The notes: generated from the sequence alone by a model not told the origin. A stretch of DNA of 64,000 nt from an uncultured Bacteroides sp. (GCA_944322285.1 CALUOR010000010.1:25614-89613), one strand, 5' to 3'. Counted from the stretch's first letter, positions 18,722 through 27,574 are shown. Numbers and translations are program-made.

Positions 18722-19747
18722 TTACAATAATTCAATCAGTTTGTCTATGTCTTCTTCCCGTGTGGCCCAGCTGGTGACGAAACGCACCACGCTCTCCCAC
18801 TCGCCCCGAGGCCCCCATAGCTCGAAGGTGGCATGGCGGGCCAGGCGGTCGAGCGTATCATTGGGCAGGCACACGAATTGCTGATTGGTGGGCGAGTCGA
18901 GATGAAGCCTGTAGCCCTTCGCCACGAAAGCCTGCTTCAGCTTCATGGCAAGGCGAACGGCATGGGCACCGATGTGGAAATAAAGCCCATCGGTGAACAA
19001 TGTCTCGAACTGCACGCCCAGCAAACGACCTTTCGCCAAGAGGGCGCCATGCTGCTTGATGAGGGGGAAGAAATGAGGCAGGCGGGAAGGCTTGGCGGAG
19101 ACGACCGCTTCGCCAAACAAAGCGCCCACCTTTGTGCCTCCAATGTAGAAGACATCGCACAGGCGGGCTATGTCCGGCAAGGTGACGTCCGTGCCTTCAG
19201 CGGCCAAACCGTAGCCCAAACGGGCACCATCCATGTAGAGGGGAATGTTCGCCTCACAGCATACGCGGCTCAAAGCTTCCAGTTCGCTGAGGGTGTAGAG
19301 GGTGCCATACTCCGTGGGGTGGGAAATGTAGAGCATACCGGGGGCGACCATGTGCTCGTAGGTATCGTCCCGATAAAACTGGCGGATGTAGGTTTCTACC
19401 TCGTCGGCCTGCACCTTGCCATCGTGCGAGGGAAGGGTGAGCACCTTATGCCCCGTGGCTTCGATGGCTCCGGACTCGTGTACGTTGATGTGGGCGGTCT
19501 CTGCGGCAAGCACTCCTTCATGATGGCGCAGGAGGGCATCGATGACGGTGGCATTGGTCTGCGTGCCGCCTACTAAGAAATGGACGGCGGCATCGGGCTG
19601 TCCGCACGCCTGGCGGATAAGCTCTTTGGCATGGGCGGTGTAGGCATCGGTGCCGTAGCCGGGCGTCTGCTCCAGATTGGTTTCAAAGAGGCGGCGCATC
19701 ACCTGCGGATGCGCCCCCTCCATGTAGTCGGTATCAAAATGTAACAT
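18722..19747 (-). CDS. ltaE: Low-specificity L-threonine aldolase
   Basis: 341 residues from the ATG at 19747 (MLHFDTDYMEGAHPQV); an upstream in-frame ATG at 19813 lies in the ATTCTTCATTCTTCATT repeat and is unlikely. PLP-dependent fold-type I enzyme converting threonine to glycine and acetaldehyde. Visible: the HINVHESGAIEATGHK segment, the MDGARLG substrate/PLP Asp region and the Schiff-base Lys in FYIGGTKVGALFGEA. Confidence 0.88.
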   Translation of the reverse strand: MLHFDTDYMEGAHPQVMRRLFETNLEQTPGYGTDAYTAHAKELIRQACGQPDAAVHFLVGGTQTNATVIDALLRHHEGVLAAETAHINVHESGAIEATGHKVLTLPSHDGKVQADEVETYIRQFYRDDTYEHMVAPGMLYISHPTEYGTLYTLSELEALSRVCCEANIPLYMDGARLGYGLAAEGTDVTLPDIARLCDVFYIGGTKVGALFGEAVVSAKPSRLPHFFPLIKQHGALLAKGRLLGVQFETLFTDGLYFHIGAHAVRLAMKLKQAFVAKGYRLHLDSPTNQQFVCLPNDTLDRLARHATFELWGPRGEWESVVRFVTSWATREEDIDKLIELL

Positions 19748-19882
19748 AACTAAATTAAGAATTAGGAATGAAGAATTAAGAACGGGCGGATTCTTCATTC
19801 TCTCATTCTTCATTCTTCATTGAAAACGGGGGCAAAGTTACGCTTTATTTTGATACGCTATACTCGTCTGCTAAAAAAAGCC

Positions 19883-21199
19883 TTAGCAATAGAGGCTGAC
19901 AATGCGCTCGTACAACTCCTGCTGCCCGCTCGTCTGCTTCGGCTCGCCGTTCTGCTTGGCGTAAGCCACTACGTCTTCCAAGGTCAGCTTGCCCTCTTCG
20001 TATTCCTTGCCTTTACCGGAGTCGAAGGAGGCGTAACGGTCCTTCAGCATCTGGCAGTAGGGCGACTCTTCGAGGATGGCGGCGGCACTCTCCAGAGCAC
20101 GTGCCATGGCGTCCATGCCGCTGATGTGGGCAATGAAGATGTCTGCCAGGTCTGTGGAGTTACGGCGCGTCTTGGCGTCGAAGTTCGTGCCTCCGTCCTT
20201 AAAGCCTCCGCCCCGGATTATCTGCATCATGGCCTGCGTCAGCTCGTAGTTGTCGATGGGGAACTGGTCCGTGTCCCATCCGTTCTGATAGTCGCCCCGG
20301 TTGGCGTCGATGCTGCCCAGCATACCGTTGTCGACGGCCACAGCCAGTTCGTGCTCAAAGGTATGTCCGGCCAGCGTGGCGTGGTTCACCTCGATGTTCA
20401 CCTTGAAGTCCTTGTCCAGCCCGTGCGCCTTGAGGAAGCCGATGACGGTCTCCGTGTCCACGTCATACTGATGCTTGGTGGGCTCCATGGGCTTCGGCTC
20501 TACGAGGAAAGTGCCGGTGAAGCCTTTCGAGCGGGCATAGTCGCGGGCCATGCGCAACATCGTGGCAAGGTGTTCCTTCTCGCGCTTCTGGTCGGTGTTG
20601 AGCAGGCTCATGTAGCCCTCGCGTCCGCCCCAAAAGACGTAGTTCGTGCCGCCCAAGGCGATGGTGGCGTCGATGGCGTTCTTAATCTGCACCGCAGCAC
20701 GGGCCACAACGTCGAAGTCGGGATTGGTGGCGGCCCCGTTCATGTAGCGTCTGTGACCGAATACGTTGGCCGTGCCCCACAGGTTCTTGATGCCGGTTTC
20801 CTCTTGTTTCTTCTTCAGGTAAGCAACGATTTCCTTCATGTTGGCCTCGTACTGCTCGATGGTGTCCGCCTCGGCGCAGAGGTCCACGTCATGGAAGCAA
20901 TAGTATTCAATGCCCATCTTCTGCATGAACTCAAAGCCGGCATCGGCCTTGTGCTTGGCAGCTTCCACGGGGTCCGCGCTATCGTTCCACGGGAAAGTCT
21001 TGGTGCCCGTGCCAAACTGGTCGCCTCCCTCGGCGCACAGGGTGTGCCACCAGGCCATGGCGAACTTCAGCCAATCTTTCATCTTCTTGCCCATAATGAC
21101 CTTCTCGGGGTCGTAGTAATGGAAGGCCATGGGGTTCTTGCTCTCTTTGCCTTCAAACTTAATCTTCCCTATTCCGGGGAAATACTCTTTTGTTGCCAT
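19883..21199 (-). CDS. xylA: Xylose isomerase
   Basis: 438 residues, the class II length. Interconverts D-xylose and D-xylulose in the cytoplasm using two divalent cations. Signatures: FHDVDLCAE (catalytic His-Asp pair), [24 protein letters not shown] (metal Glu) and [11 protein letters not shown]. It is the last gene of the Nudix regulator-xylB-xylA operon. A 22-bp-period repeat cluster separates it from xylB. No xylose transporter follows; the next gene leftward is the threonine aldolase. Confidence 0.96.
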   Translation of the reverse strand: MATKEYFPGIGKIKFEGKESKNPMAFHYYDPEKVIMGKKMKDWLKFAMAWWHTLCAEGGDQFGTGTKTFPWNDSADPVEAAKHKADAGFEFMQKMGIEYYCFHDVDLCAEADTIEQYEANMKEIVAYLKKKQEETGIKNLWGTANVFGHRRYMNGAATNPDFDVVARAAVQIKNAIDATIALGGTNYVFWGGREGYMSLLNTDQKREKEHLATMLRMARDYARSKGFTGTFLVEPKPMEPTKHQYDVDTETVIGFLKAHGLDKDFKVNIEVNHATLAGHTFEHELAVAVDNGMLGSIDANRGDYQNGWDTDQFPIDNYELTQAMMQIIRGGGFKDGGTNFDAKTRRNSTDLADIFIAHISGMDAMARALESAAAILEESPYCQMLKDRYASFDSGKGKEYEEGKLTLEDVVAYAKQNGEPKQTSGQQELYERIVSLYC

Positions 21200-21305
21200 A
21201 CGCTTATATCGTTTTTGTGTGTCCCGAAGGACACGGGTTATTTTATTTGTAAACTATTCTTATTCATCTTGTTTTCGTCCGCATCTGCCCGTCTTCTCCT
21301 CGCCC

Positions 21306-21332
21306 ACCCCCTTCAGAAGCCTTGTAGAGGGG
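21306..21332. repeat. CCCCCTTCAGAAG...TGTAGAGGGG motif next to the xyl repeat cluster
   Basis: An imperfect hairpin motif (CCCCCTTCAGAAGC, CTTGTAGAGGGG). The same motif adjoins the prophage cluster at 53612-53639. Confidence 0.6.
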
Positions 21333-21348
21333 TTTTTGAGGGGGCATT

Positions 21349-21433
21349 GACACTTAGCACAAGTGTGGGCGACACTTAGCACAAGTGTCAGTGACACTTA
21401 GCACAGGTGTCGGGGACACTTAGCACAAGTGTC
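21349..21433. repeat. Four-copy 22-bp-period palindromic cluster between xylB and xylA
   Basis: GACACTTAGCACAAGTGTC (7-bp arms, 5-nt centre) starts at 21349, 21371, 21393 and 21415, exactly 22 bp apart, with one to three substitutions among copies. Confidence 0.9.
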
Positions 21434-21474
21434 GGCCACCTTCTTGGGAGGTATCGGTCGGCAGACGCATATTG

Positions 21475-22980
21475 TCAAAATATATCATCCACATCTTTCT
21501 TCGCTATATCCAAGAAATTCCGCCACCGGGCGTATGCGGCTTCATATACCTCCCGCCTGCTTGCATCCGGCTCCACTACCTCCAGCCACTCCAGTGTCTC
21601 GAAGGCTTCGGCTGGTGTCCGGTAAATGCCCGCGCCGATGCCCGCGCCCTTGGCGGCACCTGCCGCGCCGTCGGTGTCATACAGTTCGATGGTTGCTCCG
21701 GTCACGCCCGCCAAAGTCTCGCGGAAGACAGGGCTGAGGAACATATTGGCGTGGCCTGCGTGAATGTTTGTCACCCGGATGCCCATCTGCTCCATCACGT
21801 CGATGCCGTACTTGAAGGCGAAGACGATGCCCTCCTGCGCGGCGCGGATGAGGTGACGACGGTCGTGCACGTTGAAGTTGACGCCGTGGACAGAGCAGCC
21901 TGTCTCGCGATTCTCCAGCATACGCTCCGCCCCGTTGCCGAAGGGTAGGATGCTGATGCCCCCGCTCCCGACGGGCACCTGCGCGGCCAGAACATTCATG
22001 GCCGCATAGGAGAGGCCATTGGGGACGATGTTGTGCTTTAACCACGAGTTGAGGATGCCCGTGCCGTTGATGCAGAGGAGCACGCCCAGTCGGGGTTGCT
22101 CTGCCGTGTGGTTGACGTGAGCAAAGGTGTTGACGCGGCTCAGGGGGTCGTAGTCGATGGTGCCGTTCACGCCGTACACCACCCCGCTCGTGCCTGCCGT
22201 GGAGGCTATCTCGCCGGGGTTGAAGACGTTGAGCGAAAGGGCGTTGTTGGGTTGGTCTCCCGCCCGATAGGTGACGGGCGTGCCGGGCTTCAGCCCCAAC
22301 TCAGCGGCGGCCGCCTCACTCACCCTACCCTGCTCGCCAAAGGTGGGCACAATGTCGGGCAGCAACGAAGCATCGAAGCCAAAATAATCCAGCAGGAACT
22401 GCGCCACCCGGTTCTCCCGGAAGTCCCAGCAGATGCCTTCGGAGAGGCCGGACACCGTGGTGCACACTTCGCCCGACAGGCGCATGGCGATGTAGTCACC
22501 GGGGAGCATCACCTTATATATAGTATGGTATAGCTCCGGCTCGTTCTCCTTCACCCATGCCAGCTTGGCGGCGGTGAAGTTTCCGGGCGAGTTCAGCAGG
22601 TGGGTGAGGCATTGCTCCCGACCCAACTTCTCGAACGCCCGTCCGCCATAGGGCACGGCCCGCGAGTCGCACCAGATGATGGCGGGGCGCAACACCTTCA
22701 GTTCCTTGTCCACACACACCAGCCCGTGCATCTGGTAGGAAATGCCGATGGCCTTGATGTCTTCCGCCTTGATGCGGCTCTCGGCCAGCACGGCCTGCGT
22801 GGCCAGCCGGAGGTTGTCCCACCACATCTGCGGGTCCTGCTCCGCCCATCCCTGCCGCAGGGCGATGATGGGTGCCTCTGTCTTGGGGAAGAAGGCCGAT
22901 GATACACACTTGCCGTTCCCGGCGTCTACAAGGCTCGCTTTGACGGAGGAGCTTCCGATGTCGTAACCTAACAGATACAT
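21475..22980 (-). CDS. xylB: Xylulokinase (FGGY family)
   Basis: 501 residues. Phosphorylates D-xylulose to xylulose 5-phosphate for the pentose phosphate pathway. N-terminal LGYDIGSSSVKASLVD is the phosphate loop of the actin-like fold. YQMHGLVCVD and RPAIIWCDSRA contact the substrate, and GTSGVVYG with AGHANMFLSPVF lies in the C-terminal half. Starts 9 nt after the regulator gene stop, so it is cotranscribed with it. Confidence 0.94.
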   Translation of the reverse strand: MYLLGYDIGSSSVKASLVDAGNGKCVSSAFFPKTEAPIIALRQGWAEQDPQMWWDNLRLATQAVLAESRIKAEDIKAIGISYQMHGLVCVDKELKVLRPAIIWCDSRAVPYGGRAFEKLGREQCLTHLLNSPGNFTAAKLAWVKENEPELYHTIYKVMLPGDYIAMRLSGEVCTTVSGLSEGICWDFRENRVAQFLLDYFGFDASLLPDIVPTFGEQGRVSEAAAAELGLKPGTPVTYRAGDQPNNALSLNVFNPGEIASTAGTSGVVYGVNGTIDYDPLSRVNTFAHVNHTAEQPRLGVLLCINGTGILNSWLKHNIVPNGLSYAAMNVLAAQVPVGSGGISILPFGNGAERMLENRETGCSVHGVNFNVHDRRHLIRAAQEGIVFAFKYGIDVMEQMGIRVTNIHAGHANMFLSPVFRETLAGVTGATIELYDTDGAAGAAKGAGIGAGIYRTPAEAFETLEWLEVVEPDASRREVYEAAYARWRNFLDIAKKDVDDIF

Positions 22981-22988
22981 AGTCTTTC

Positions 22989-23708
22989 TTATCGTCTCTT
23001 ATTATAAATTTTCTTATCAAACCGGTAATAACGTGCCGCACGATGTGCCACTCCCTGCTGCTTCTCCTCCAACGGCACCACGTAATCCATCATCGCAATC
23101 TTCTTGTGGAAGTTTCGCACATCGATGGTCTTGTTGTATATCAACTCGTAAAGGCGGCGCAGTTGCAGGGCGGTAAACTTGCGGGGCAACAGATTGAACA
23201 GCAACGAAGGATTGAACTCAACATACTGACGGATGAAAGTCAGCGCCTCGCGGATAATCAGATTATGGTCGAAAGCCAGTTCACCTACGGCGTCCAAAGA
23301 TACCCAACAGGCCTGGTAGTCATCCAGGTTCTTGCAGAGAGTGCGATCTATCTTCACCAACGACAAATAGGCAATGGTTACGATGCGCTCCACCTTCGAC
23401 TGTATGGCCCGCTCCAGCCAGTGCACGTCTTTTGGGTTTTTCGTGCGGTCTTTAGAGCCGAAAGCCTTGAACTGGGTCAGGTTCACCGACTTCAGTCCCG
23501 TCAGTTCGTTCAGCACACGCTTGGCAGCACCGTCCAGGTCCTCATCCTGGTAAATCAAGCTGCCGGGCAGTTTCATATCATGGAAGACTTCGCCACTCTC
23601 CTCTCCCACCCGTTTCACGAGCAGCACCTTCAGATGTTCTCCATCGAATCCGAAGACCACGCAGTCCACCGAAATATGATTGTTAGCAAGGGGCATTGTA
23701 CGTTCCAT
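22989..23708 (-). CDS. Nudix-family transcriptional regulator of the xylose operon (NrtR/AraR type)
   Basis: About 239 residues from ATG 23708 (MERTMPLANNHISVDCVVFG). An in-frame ATG at 23792 lies upstream of the -7 box, so it is rejected. The N-terminal Nudix-like domain (KVLLVKR, then KLPGSLIYQDEDLDGAAKRVLNEL) lacks the full catalytic GX5EX7REUXEEXGU box, as in NrtR-type regulators that bind sugar ligands. The C-terminal part (LPRKFTALQLRRLYELIYN) is a winged-helix domain. Nudix regulators of arabinose and xylose genes are known in Bacteroides. First gene of the xyl operon, so autoregulation is likely. Confidence 0.88.
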   Translation of the reverse strand: MERTMPLANNHISVDCVVFGFDGEHLKVLLVKRVGEESGEVFHDMKLPGSLIYQDEDLDGAAKRVLNELTGLKSVNLTQFKAFGSKDRTKNPKDVHWLERAIQSKVERIVTIAYLSLVKIDRTLCKNLDDYQACWVSLDAVGELAFDHNLIIREALTFIRQYVEFNPSLLFNLLPRKFTALQLRRLYELIYNKTIDVRNFHKKIAMMDYVVPLEEKQQGVAHRAARYYRFDKKIYNKRR

Positions 23709-23737
23709 AACGCTTATTTCTTTTTCATTAAACGGTG

Positions 23738-23767
23738 CAAAGATAGGCATGTTTATCAAAAGACAAA
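23738..23767 (-). promoter_or_regulatory. Promoter of the xylose operon
   Basis: Minus strand TTTG (23767-23764), 18-bp spacer, TATCTTTG (23745-23738). Leader of about 25 nt before the ATG at 23708. Confidence 0.75.
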
Positions 23768-23777
23768 ATATAAATAA

Positions 23778-23793
23778 TATGTTTTTAAACATA
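23778..23793. promoter_or_regulatory. Palindrome upstream of the xylose promoter, possible operator
   Basis: TATGTTT-TT-AAACATA lies 10 bp upstream of the -33 box. Two TTTATCAAA direct repeats flank it (about 23752 and 23809). Position suits an operator or activator site for the Nudix regulator. Confidence 0.4.
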
Positions 23794-24064
23794 ATACAAA
23801 CACTTATTTATCAAACAAATACATATCATACATTATACAATATACAAGACTTTCCATATCATACTAAATACAATATGTATGAATGGAGAAAAAGATAATC
23901 GCAGCATACAACATCCAAGACAAGGCACAACGTGTCCGTTATCAGGACTTTCGACCGGAAAAAAGAGATGTTCAAGGGAGGCATCTTATTGTATTCCAAG
24001 AAAGAAAATATCTCCCGATTGCACAAAAAGACCGATTTTGTGTGGTTGTTCTAAGAAAAAGGCC

Positions 24065-24072
24065 TACCTTTG
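24065..24072 (+). promoter_or_regulatory. -7 box of fabD
   Basis: TACCTTTG, 60 bp before the fabD ATG. TTTG at 24037-24040 is 24 bp away, a longer spacer than usual; TTGT at 24046 is the alternative. Confidence 0.55.
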
Positions 24073-24131
24073 CGGCGTTTTTAAGGAAACAAGAGCTTAA
24101 GCATATACAATAACTTAATAATAAAGAAGAA

Positions 24132-25019
24132 ATGAAAGCATTTGTATTTCCGGGCCAAGGCGCCCAATTCGTAGGAATGGGCAAGGACCTGTATGACAAC
24201 TCGCCCCTGGCCAAAGAATTGTTTGAGAAAGCCAATGATATCTTGGGATATCGCATTACTGATATCATGTTCAACGGCACGGACGAAGACCTGCGCCAGA
24301 CCAAGGTGACGCAACCCGCCGTCTTCCTCCACTCCGTCATCTCAGCCCTCTGCATGGGCGAGGACTTCAAGCCCGAAATGACCGCCGGTCACTCGCTGGG
24401 TGAGTTCTCCGCCCTGGTAGCCGCCGGTGCACTGACGTTCGAAGATGGATTGAAACTGGTATATGCCCGCGCCATGGCCATGCAAAAGGCTTGCGAGGCA
24501 CATCCCTCCACGATGGCAGCCATCATCGCCCTGCCCGACGAGAAGGTAGAAGAAATCTGCAAGCAAGTAAGCGATGAAGGCGAGGTTTGCGTAGCCGCCA
24601 ACTTCAACTGCCCGGGTCAGATTGTTATTTCCGGCTCCATCGAAGGCATCAACAAGGCTTGCGAGCTGATGAAAGCCGCCGGCGCCAAGCGTGCCCTGCC
24701 CTTGAAGGTGGGTGGCGCATTCCACTCTCCGCTGATGGAGCCTGCCCGTGCCGAACTGGCCGCCGCCATCGAAGCGACTGAAATCCACACGCCGAAGTGT
24801 CCCGTTTATCAGAACGTGGACGCCCTGCCCCACACCGACCCGGCTGAAATCAAGAAGAACCTCGTGGCACAGCTCACGGCTTCCGTACGCTGGACACAGA
24901 CGGTGAAGAACATGATTGCCGATGGTGCTACGGACTTCACAGAGTGTGGACCGGGTGCCGTACTGCAAGGTCTCATCAAGAAGATTGACACTACGGTTCC
25001 GGCTCACGGCATCGCATAA
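24132..25019 (+). CDS. fabD: Malonyl-CoA:ACP transacylase
   Basis: 295 residues. Transfers malonyl from CoA to acyl carrier protein to feed fatty acid elongation. FPGQGAQFVGMG is the N-terminal family motif, Ser88 in AGHSLGEFSALVAAGAL is the nucleophile, a conserved Arg follows in YARAMAMQ, and the His of GGAFHSPLM completes the dyad. It is transcribed alone and closed by a clear terminator. Confidence 0.96.
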   Translation: MKAFVFPGQGAQFVGMGKDLYDNSPLAKELFEKANDILGYRITDIMFNGTDEDLRQTKVTQPAVFLHSVISALCMGEDFKPEMTAGHSLGEFSALVAAGALTFEDGLKLVYARAMAMQKACEAHPSTMAAIIALPDEKVEEICKQVSDEGEVCVAANFNCPGQIVISGSIEGINKACELMKAAGAKRALPLKVGGAFHSPLMEPARAELAAAIEATEIHTPKCPVYQNVDALPHTDPAEIKKNLVAQLTASVRWTQTVKNMIADGATDFTECGPGAVLQGLIKKIDTTVPAHGIA

Positions 25020-25050
25020 CGGTGATTCTTACTCAGAAATACGTAAAAAG

Positions 25051-25087
25051 CCAACTGCCTCATATAGGGGGTCAGTTGGTTTTTTTC
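25051..25087 (+). terminator. Terminator of fabD
   Basis: CCAACTG / CAGTTGG stem (25051-25057 with 25073-25079) followed by a run of eight T. Confidence 0.85.
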
Positions 25088-25234
25088 TCATCTACCTGCA
25101 TGTTCATTACGTTGAAATGGTACATAAGTGATAAAAAGAATTCTGTACACAACTAAGATTCAAGTGCCTACCTCTAAAAATGAAGAATCCCCACCGAAAA
25201 ATCAAATGAAGCCAAATAAAAAGTAATGTTCAAA

Positions 25235-25310
25235 CTTACGGTTGTATAACCGAAGCTTTAAGTTGTACAACCGAAGCTTTCGGTTTTACAACCGAAGACT
25301 TCGGTTATAA
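25235..25310. repeat. 21-bp-period cluster (CCGAAG units)
   Basis: CCGAAG recurs at 25250, 25271 and 25292, exactly 21 bp apart, within units such as GGTTGTACAACCGAAGCTTT whose halves are self-complementary (GGTTGTACAACC). A fourth partial unit ends near 25310. Between fabD and the split gene. Confidence 0.85.
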
Positions 25311-25449
25311 AATATAGTTAGGAAAAAACTGGTTTGCAGACTGATAAAATGCTCATTATTGGCAAGTGCCACATATTAGTATCACATTAATCAGTAAAAC
25401 CGTCACAATCCTCCGTGGAATTGTTACGTCCTTTTGCAGCATATACCGC

Positions 25450-25457
25450 TACTTTTG
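25450..25457 (+). promoter_or_regulatory. -7 box of the disrupted host gene
   Basis: TACTTTTG, 19 bp before the ATG at 25477. The promoter survives the insertion and now drives only a 13-codon remnant. Confidence 0.6.
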
Positions 25458-25476
25458 CACTAAAAGAAGAAGCGTT

Positions 25477-25518
25477 ATGAATACGGATAATAAAATAAGC
25501 AGAAGGGACTTTATATAA
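25477..25518 (+). pseudogene. 5' remnant of a Tat-signal gene split by the prophage
   Basis: Reads MNTDNKISRRDFI and then hits TAA supplied by phage DNA. SRRDF is the start of a twin-arginine signal. The frame resumes perfectly at 62937 (F-I-K-T-S-V-V-T-G-G) on the far side of the prophage, giving SRRDFIKTSVV. The neighbouring gene at 63921 begins with the parallel DRRDFIKSG. Confidence 0.93.
25510..25514. repeat. Target-site duplication TTTAT, left copy
   Basis: TTTAT here and at 62937-62941 is the only sequence shared by both junctions. Five bp is the Mu value. Because of local TA richness a 4-bp duplication with TAT...ATA element ends is also possible. Confidence 0.85.
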
Positions 25519-25522
25519 TCCG

Positions 25523-25610
25523 CAAAACCACCGGTTCGGCTTTTCAAAACGAAGCGTTCATTTTCCCAAGTGGAATTTCAAAACGAAACGTCCTAATTTC
25601 AAGAAAACGC
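25523..25610 (+). other. Candidate transposase-binding sites at the left prophage end
   Basis: CAAAACGAAGCGTT at 25545-25558 and CAAAACGAAACGTC at 25579-25592 are clear. Weaker copies lie at 25523 (CAAAACCACCGG, 8 bp from the end) and 25600 (CAAGAAAACGC). The right end has the same motif inverted. Confidence 0.65.
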
Positions 25611-25655
25611 AAATGCCATTCAAATGCTTTCTGAGCAGCGTTTGAATGGCATTCC
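25611..25655 (-). terminator. Inverted repeat after the last leftward phage gene
   Basis: AATGCCATTCAAA and TTTGAATGGCATT form a 13-bp stem with a 16-nt loop. On the minus strand it follows the stop at 25672 and leads into TGCGTTTTC, so it may end leftward transcription before the host junction. CAAATGCCATTC recurs near 62718 at the other end. Confidence 0.5.
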
Positions 25656-25671
25656 GTTTCAAATAATAGTC

Positions 25672-26319
25672 TTATACGTTCAGGTCAAACCTCACTCCTT
25701 CTTCCCCATCCAGCAGCCTGCGCGTCCTCTCGATGTTGTTCTCGTAAATATGCACATTGCCCAGGTTGAGCGTGATGGATTTCAGCGGCAAATCTATCTG
25801 CCGGGCCATTAGGTAGAGGTGATATAGGTCGGCAGGCAATCCCAGGTTGGCATCGGAACTGCGCTGGTAGGCTGACAGCACCAGTTCACCGGCATCTATT
25901 TGGAATTGCACCAGGCTAAGGCATGGGGCTTGGTTGCTTTCCGCGTCCGTCGCGCCAAGGAATAGGATGTAATTCTTGCTGCTGCGCTTTTCCGCATTGA
26001 TTTTGGTTATCAGCGGTGGCAGCTTCTCGAAATAGGTCGGATAACTGTTGACCAGTGTCGTCCCGCAGTAATCCCACCAGGTTATTCCGGCTTCCCGGTA
26101 TCTCTCCACGCTGCGCTCGCCCTGCATGAACAGGCTGAGTTCCGCCCGCAGCTTCTTGCGGGCTATCCCGTGGGTCTCGAAGATGTCGAGCAAGTCGGAA
26201 GGCGTAAGGCACAGGCGTTCATCCAGCAGGTAGCGGATACAGCCTTTCTTGTTCTGCTGTACTTTCCCCGTGTCGAGGATTTTGTTCAAAATCTGATGGT
26301 ATTTGTTCGTTCTTCCCAT
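25672..26319 (-). CDS. Thymidylate-synthase-fold enzyme, probable dCMP (hydroxy)methylase
   Basis: 215 residues, shorter than ThyA (about 264). Its C-terminal half aligns by eye with E. coli thymidylate synthase: Cys133 in APCLSLVQF (catalytic Cys146), YQRSSDANLGLP (QRSCDVFLGLP, phosphate-binding Arg and Asp) and GNVHIYENN (GDTHLYSNH, ribose-binding His and Tyr). The residue equivalent to E. coli Asn177, which reads uracil, is Asp164 (LPADL for LPFNI). Asp at this site is the hallmark of dCMP specificity, as in T4 dCMP hydroxymethylase. The N-terminal half is divergent. Last gene of the leftward end operon, after a DNA methylase; probably part of phage DNA modification. Confidence 0.75.
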   Translation of the reverse strand: MGRTNKYHQILNKILDTGKVQQNKKGCIRYLLDERLCLTPSDLLDIFETHGIARKKLRAELSLFMQGERSVERYREAGITWWDYCGTTLVNSYPTYFEKLPPLITKINAEKRSSKNYILFLGATDAESNQAPCLSLVQFQIDAGELVLSAYQRSSDANLGLPADLYHLYLMARQIDLPLKSITLNLGNVHIYENNIERTRRLLDGEEGVRFDLNV

Positions 26320-26412
26320 GGCTAAAAATGATGTTAAAACAGTGTTTGAACGTTGATAAAATACTGCGCAAACGCTTGTTATTCAAATAAAAATGCGTAT
26401 ATTTGTAGAGCG

Positions 26413-27267
26413 TTAAGCAGCCTTTTTCGGTTGCCCTCCCGTTGTTGTCTTATACAGCATGATGTCCGTGTAAGACGATGAATAATTGACGTGCGCATTA
26501 AACTCCACTCTCCGAGTATCTTTGAAGGGGTTTCCTATGTCCGGGTGTTTGCCCATCCAGTCGCATAACTCGATGATGGATGATTTGTTGGACGTGAAAT
26601 AAATGAAGGTGGTGCCGGCAAGGACGGTCAGCACGTCCAAGTAATCCGACAATCCCCATCGCATTTGATAAGTTCCTACCTCAGTAGACAGGTAAGGCGG
26701 ATCGACGAGGAACACGACACCGGGCACGTTTCTGTACCGTTCAAACAATTCTTTATAATCACAGGAGGTGATTTCAAGCCCTTGCAAGTAATCGTCACAG
26801 GGAGGGTAATCCGTGGTTCGGATATTGTTATAGAAACTCTCCTTTCGCAGTTTATCCAAGCTGGTGCAATACTTCATGGAGAACAGCAAGGAAGCCGAGA
26901 GGGTGATATAATCCACGAAGCCCGTTGTTTCTTCATTCTCCAAACGCGCCAGTATGGCTTCACGGACATCTTTCGGGATAAGTTTGTGACGGGCGCATCC
27001 TTCGGTCAACTTGCGCAGGTCGGCCAGCAGTGCATTGGTGCGGGACACGTTGGCCAGCCTCCGGCGGTAATTGTCGAAGTCATTATACACCACCGTCGCA
27101 TTCGGCTTCTCATGCTTGACGATGTGGGACAGCAGCCCGGAACCGCCGAACAGGTCCACATACACCGCATCGTCCGGGTATTGCTTCAGTATCTTCTTGA
27201 ACTCGCTTGCAAACATTCTTTTTTGGCCCTGGAATGGCAAAGGGGCAGACAGGTATTCTTTCCGCAT
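26413..27267 (-). CDS. D12-class DNA adenine N6-methyltransferase
   Basis: 284 residues. SAM-binding motif I is VDLFGGSG (FGGSG near 40-44) and catalytic motif IV is DPPY at 189-192 (FLVDPPYLS). N-terminal PFQGQKRMF is the usual opening of Dam-type enzymes. It would methylate adenine in phage and perhaps host DNA, protecting against restriction or timing expression, as host Dam does for mom in Mu. It has no restriction partner nearby. Upstream is a small HTH protein and downstream the dCMP-modifying candidate. Confidence 0.92.
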   Translation of the reverse strand: MRKEYLSAPLPFQGQKRMFASEFKKILKQYPDDAVYVDLFGGSGLLSHIVKHEKPNATVVYNDFDNYRRRLANVSRTNALLADLRKLTEGCARHKLIPKDVREAILARLENEETTGFVDYITLSASLLFSMKYCTSLDKLRKESFYNNIRTTDYPPCDDYLQGLEITSCDYKELFERYRNVPGVVFLVDPPYLSTEVGTYQMRWGLSDYLDVLTVLAGTTFIYFTSNKSSIIELCDWMGKHPDIGNPFKDTRRVEFNAHVNYSSSYTDIMLYKTTTGGQPKKAA

Positions 27268-27321
27268 AGTGATATATGATTTTGCTGCAAAATTCCATAT
27301 ATCGCGGGAAAGACAAGCATT

Positions 27322-27573
27322 TCAACCCCGGTTTACACTGCACGTTTCTTGCAGTAGCCGGATCACGTCGTATACCTTGCGTTCGCAGATACCATACTTC
27401 TCGGCCAGCACGGCCACGGCATAGGTGGTCTTGCAGCCCTCAGCCATCATTTTCGTGTAGTCACGAAAAAGGTCCACATATCGGTAATCCTTGGTTTTGA
27501 TACCCGCATCCGATAAGTAGCGCAGCGAATCTTTGTTTAAAGAAAGTAGCTCGTATATTGTCATAGTTTCCAA
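27322..27573 (-). CDS. Small HTH protein, possible Mor/C-like activator
   Basis: 83 residues (80 if the second ATG is used). The C-terminal part TTYAVAVLAEKYGICERKVYDVIRLLQ reads as a helix-turn-helix (AEKYGICERKVYDVIR), in the style of Mor/C middle and late activators of Mu-like phages. The assignment to that family is tentative. First gene of the end operon, starting right beside the nested inverted repeat at 27575-27728. Confidence 0.65.
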   Translation of the reverse strand: METMTIYELLSLNKDSLRYLSDAGIKTKDYRYVDLFRDYTKMMAEGCKTTYAVAVLAEKYGICERKVYDVIRLLQETCSVNRG

Positions 27574-27574
27574 A

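Noticed and set aside
19820-21379. 519-codon open frame on the + strand opposite xylA
   Set aside because: Exact antisense of a certain gene with matched reading-phase bias; its sequence is rich in Val, His and Gly and shows no family motif. The same holds for long frames opposite the tape measure (36809-38614), transposase (57704-59035) and GNAT/nitrilase (17104-18264) genes.
23883-24113. 76-codon + strand frame just before fabD
   Set aside because: It contains the fabD -7 box and has no coding character; more likely leader DNA.
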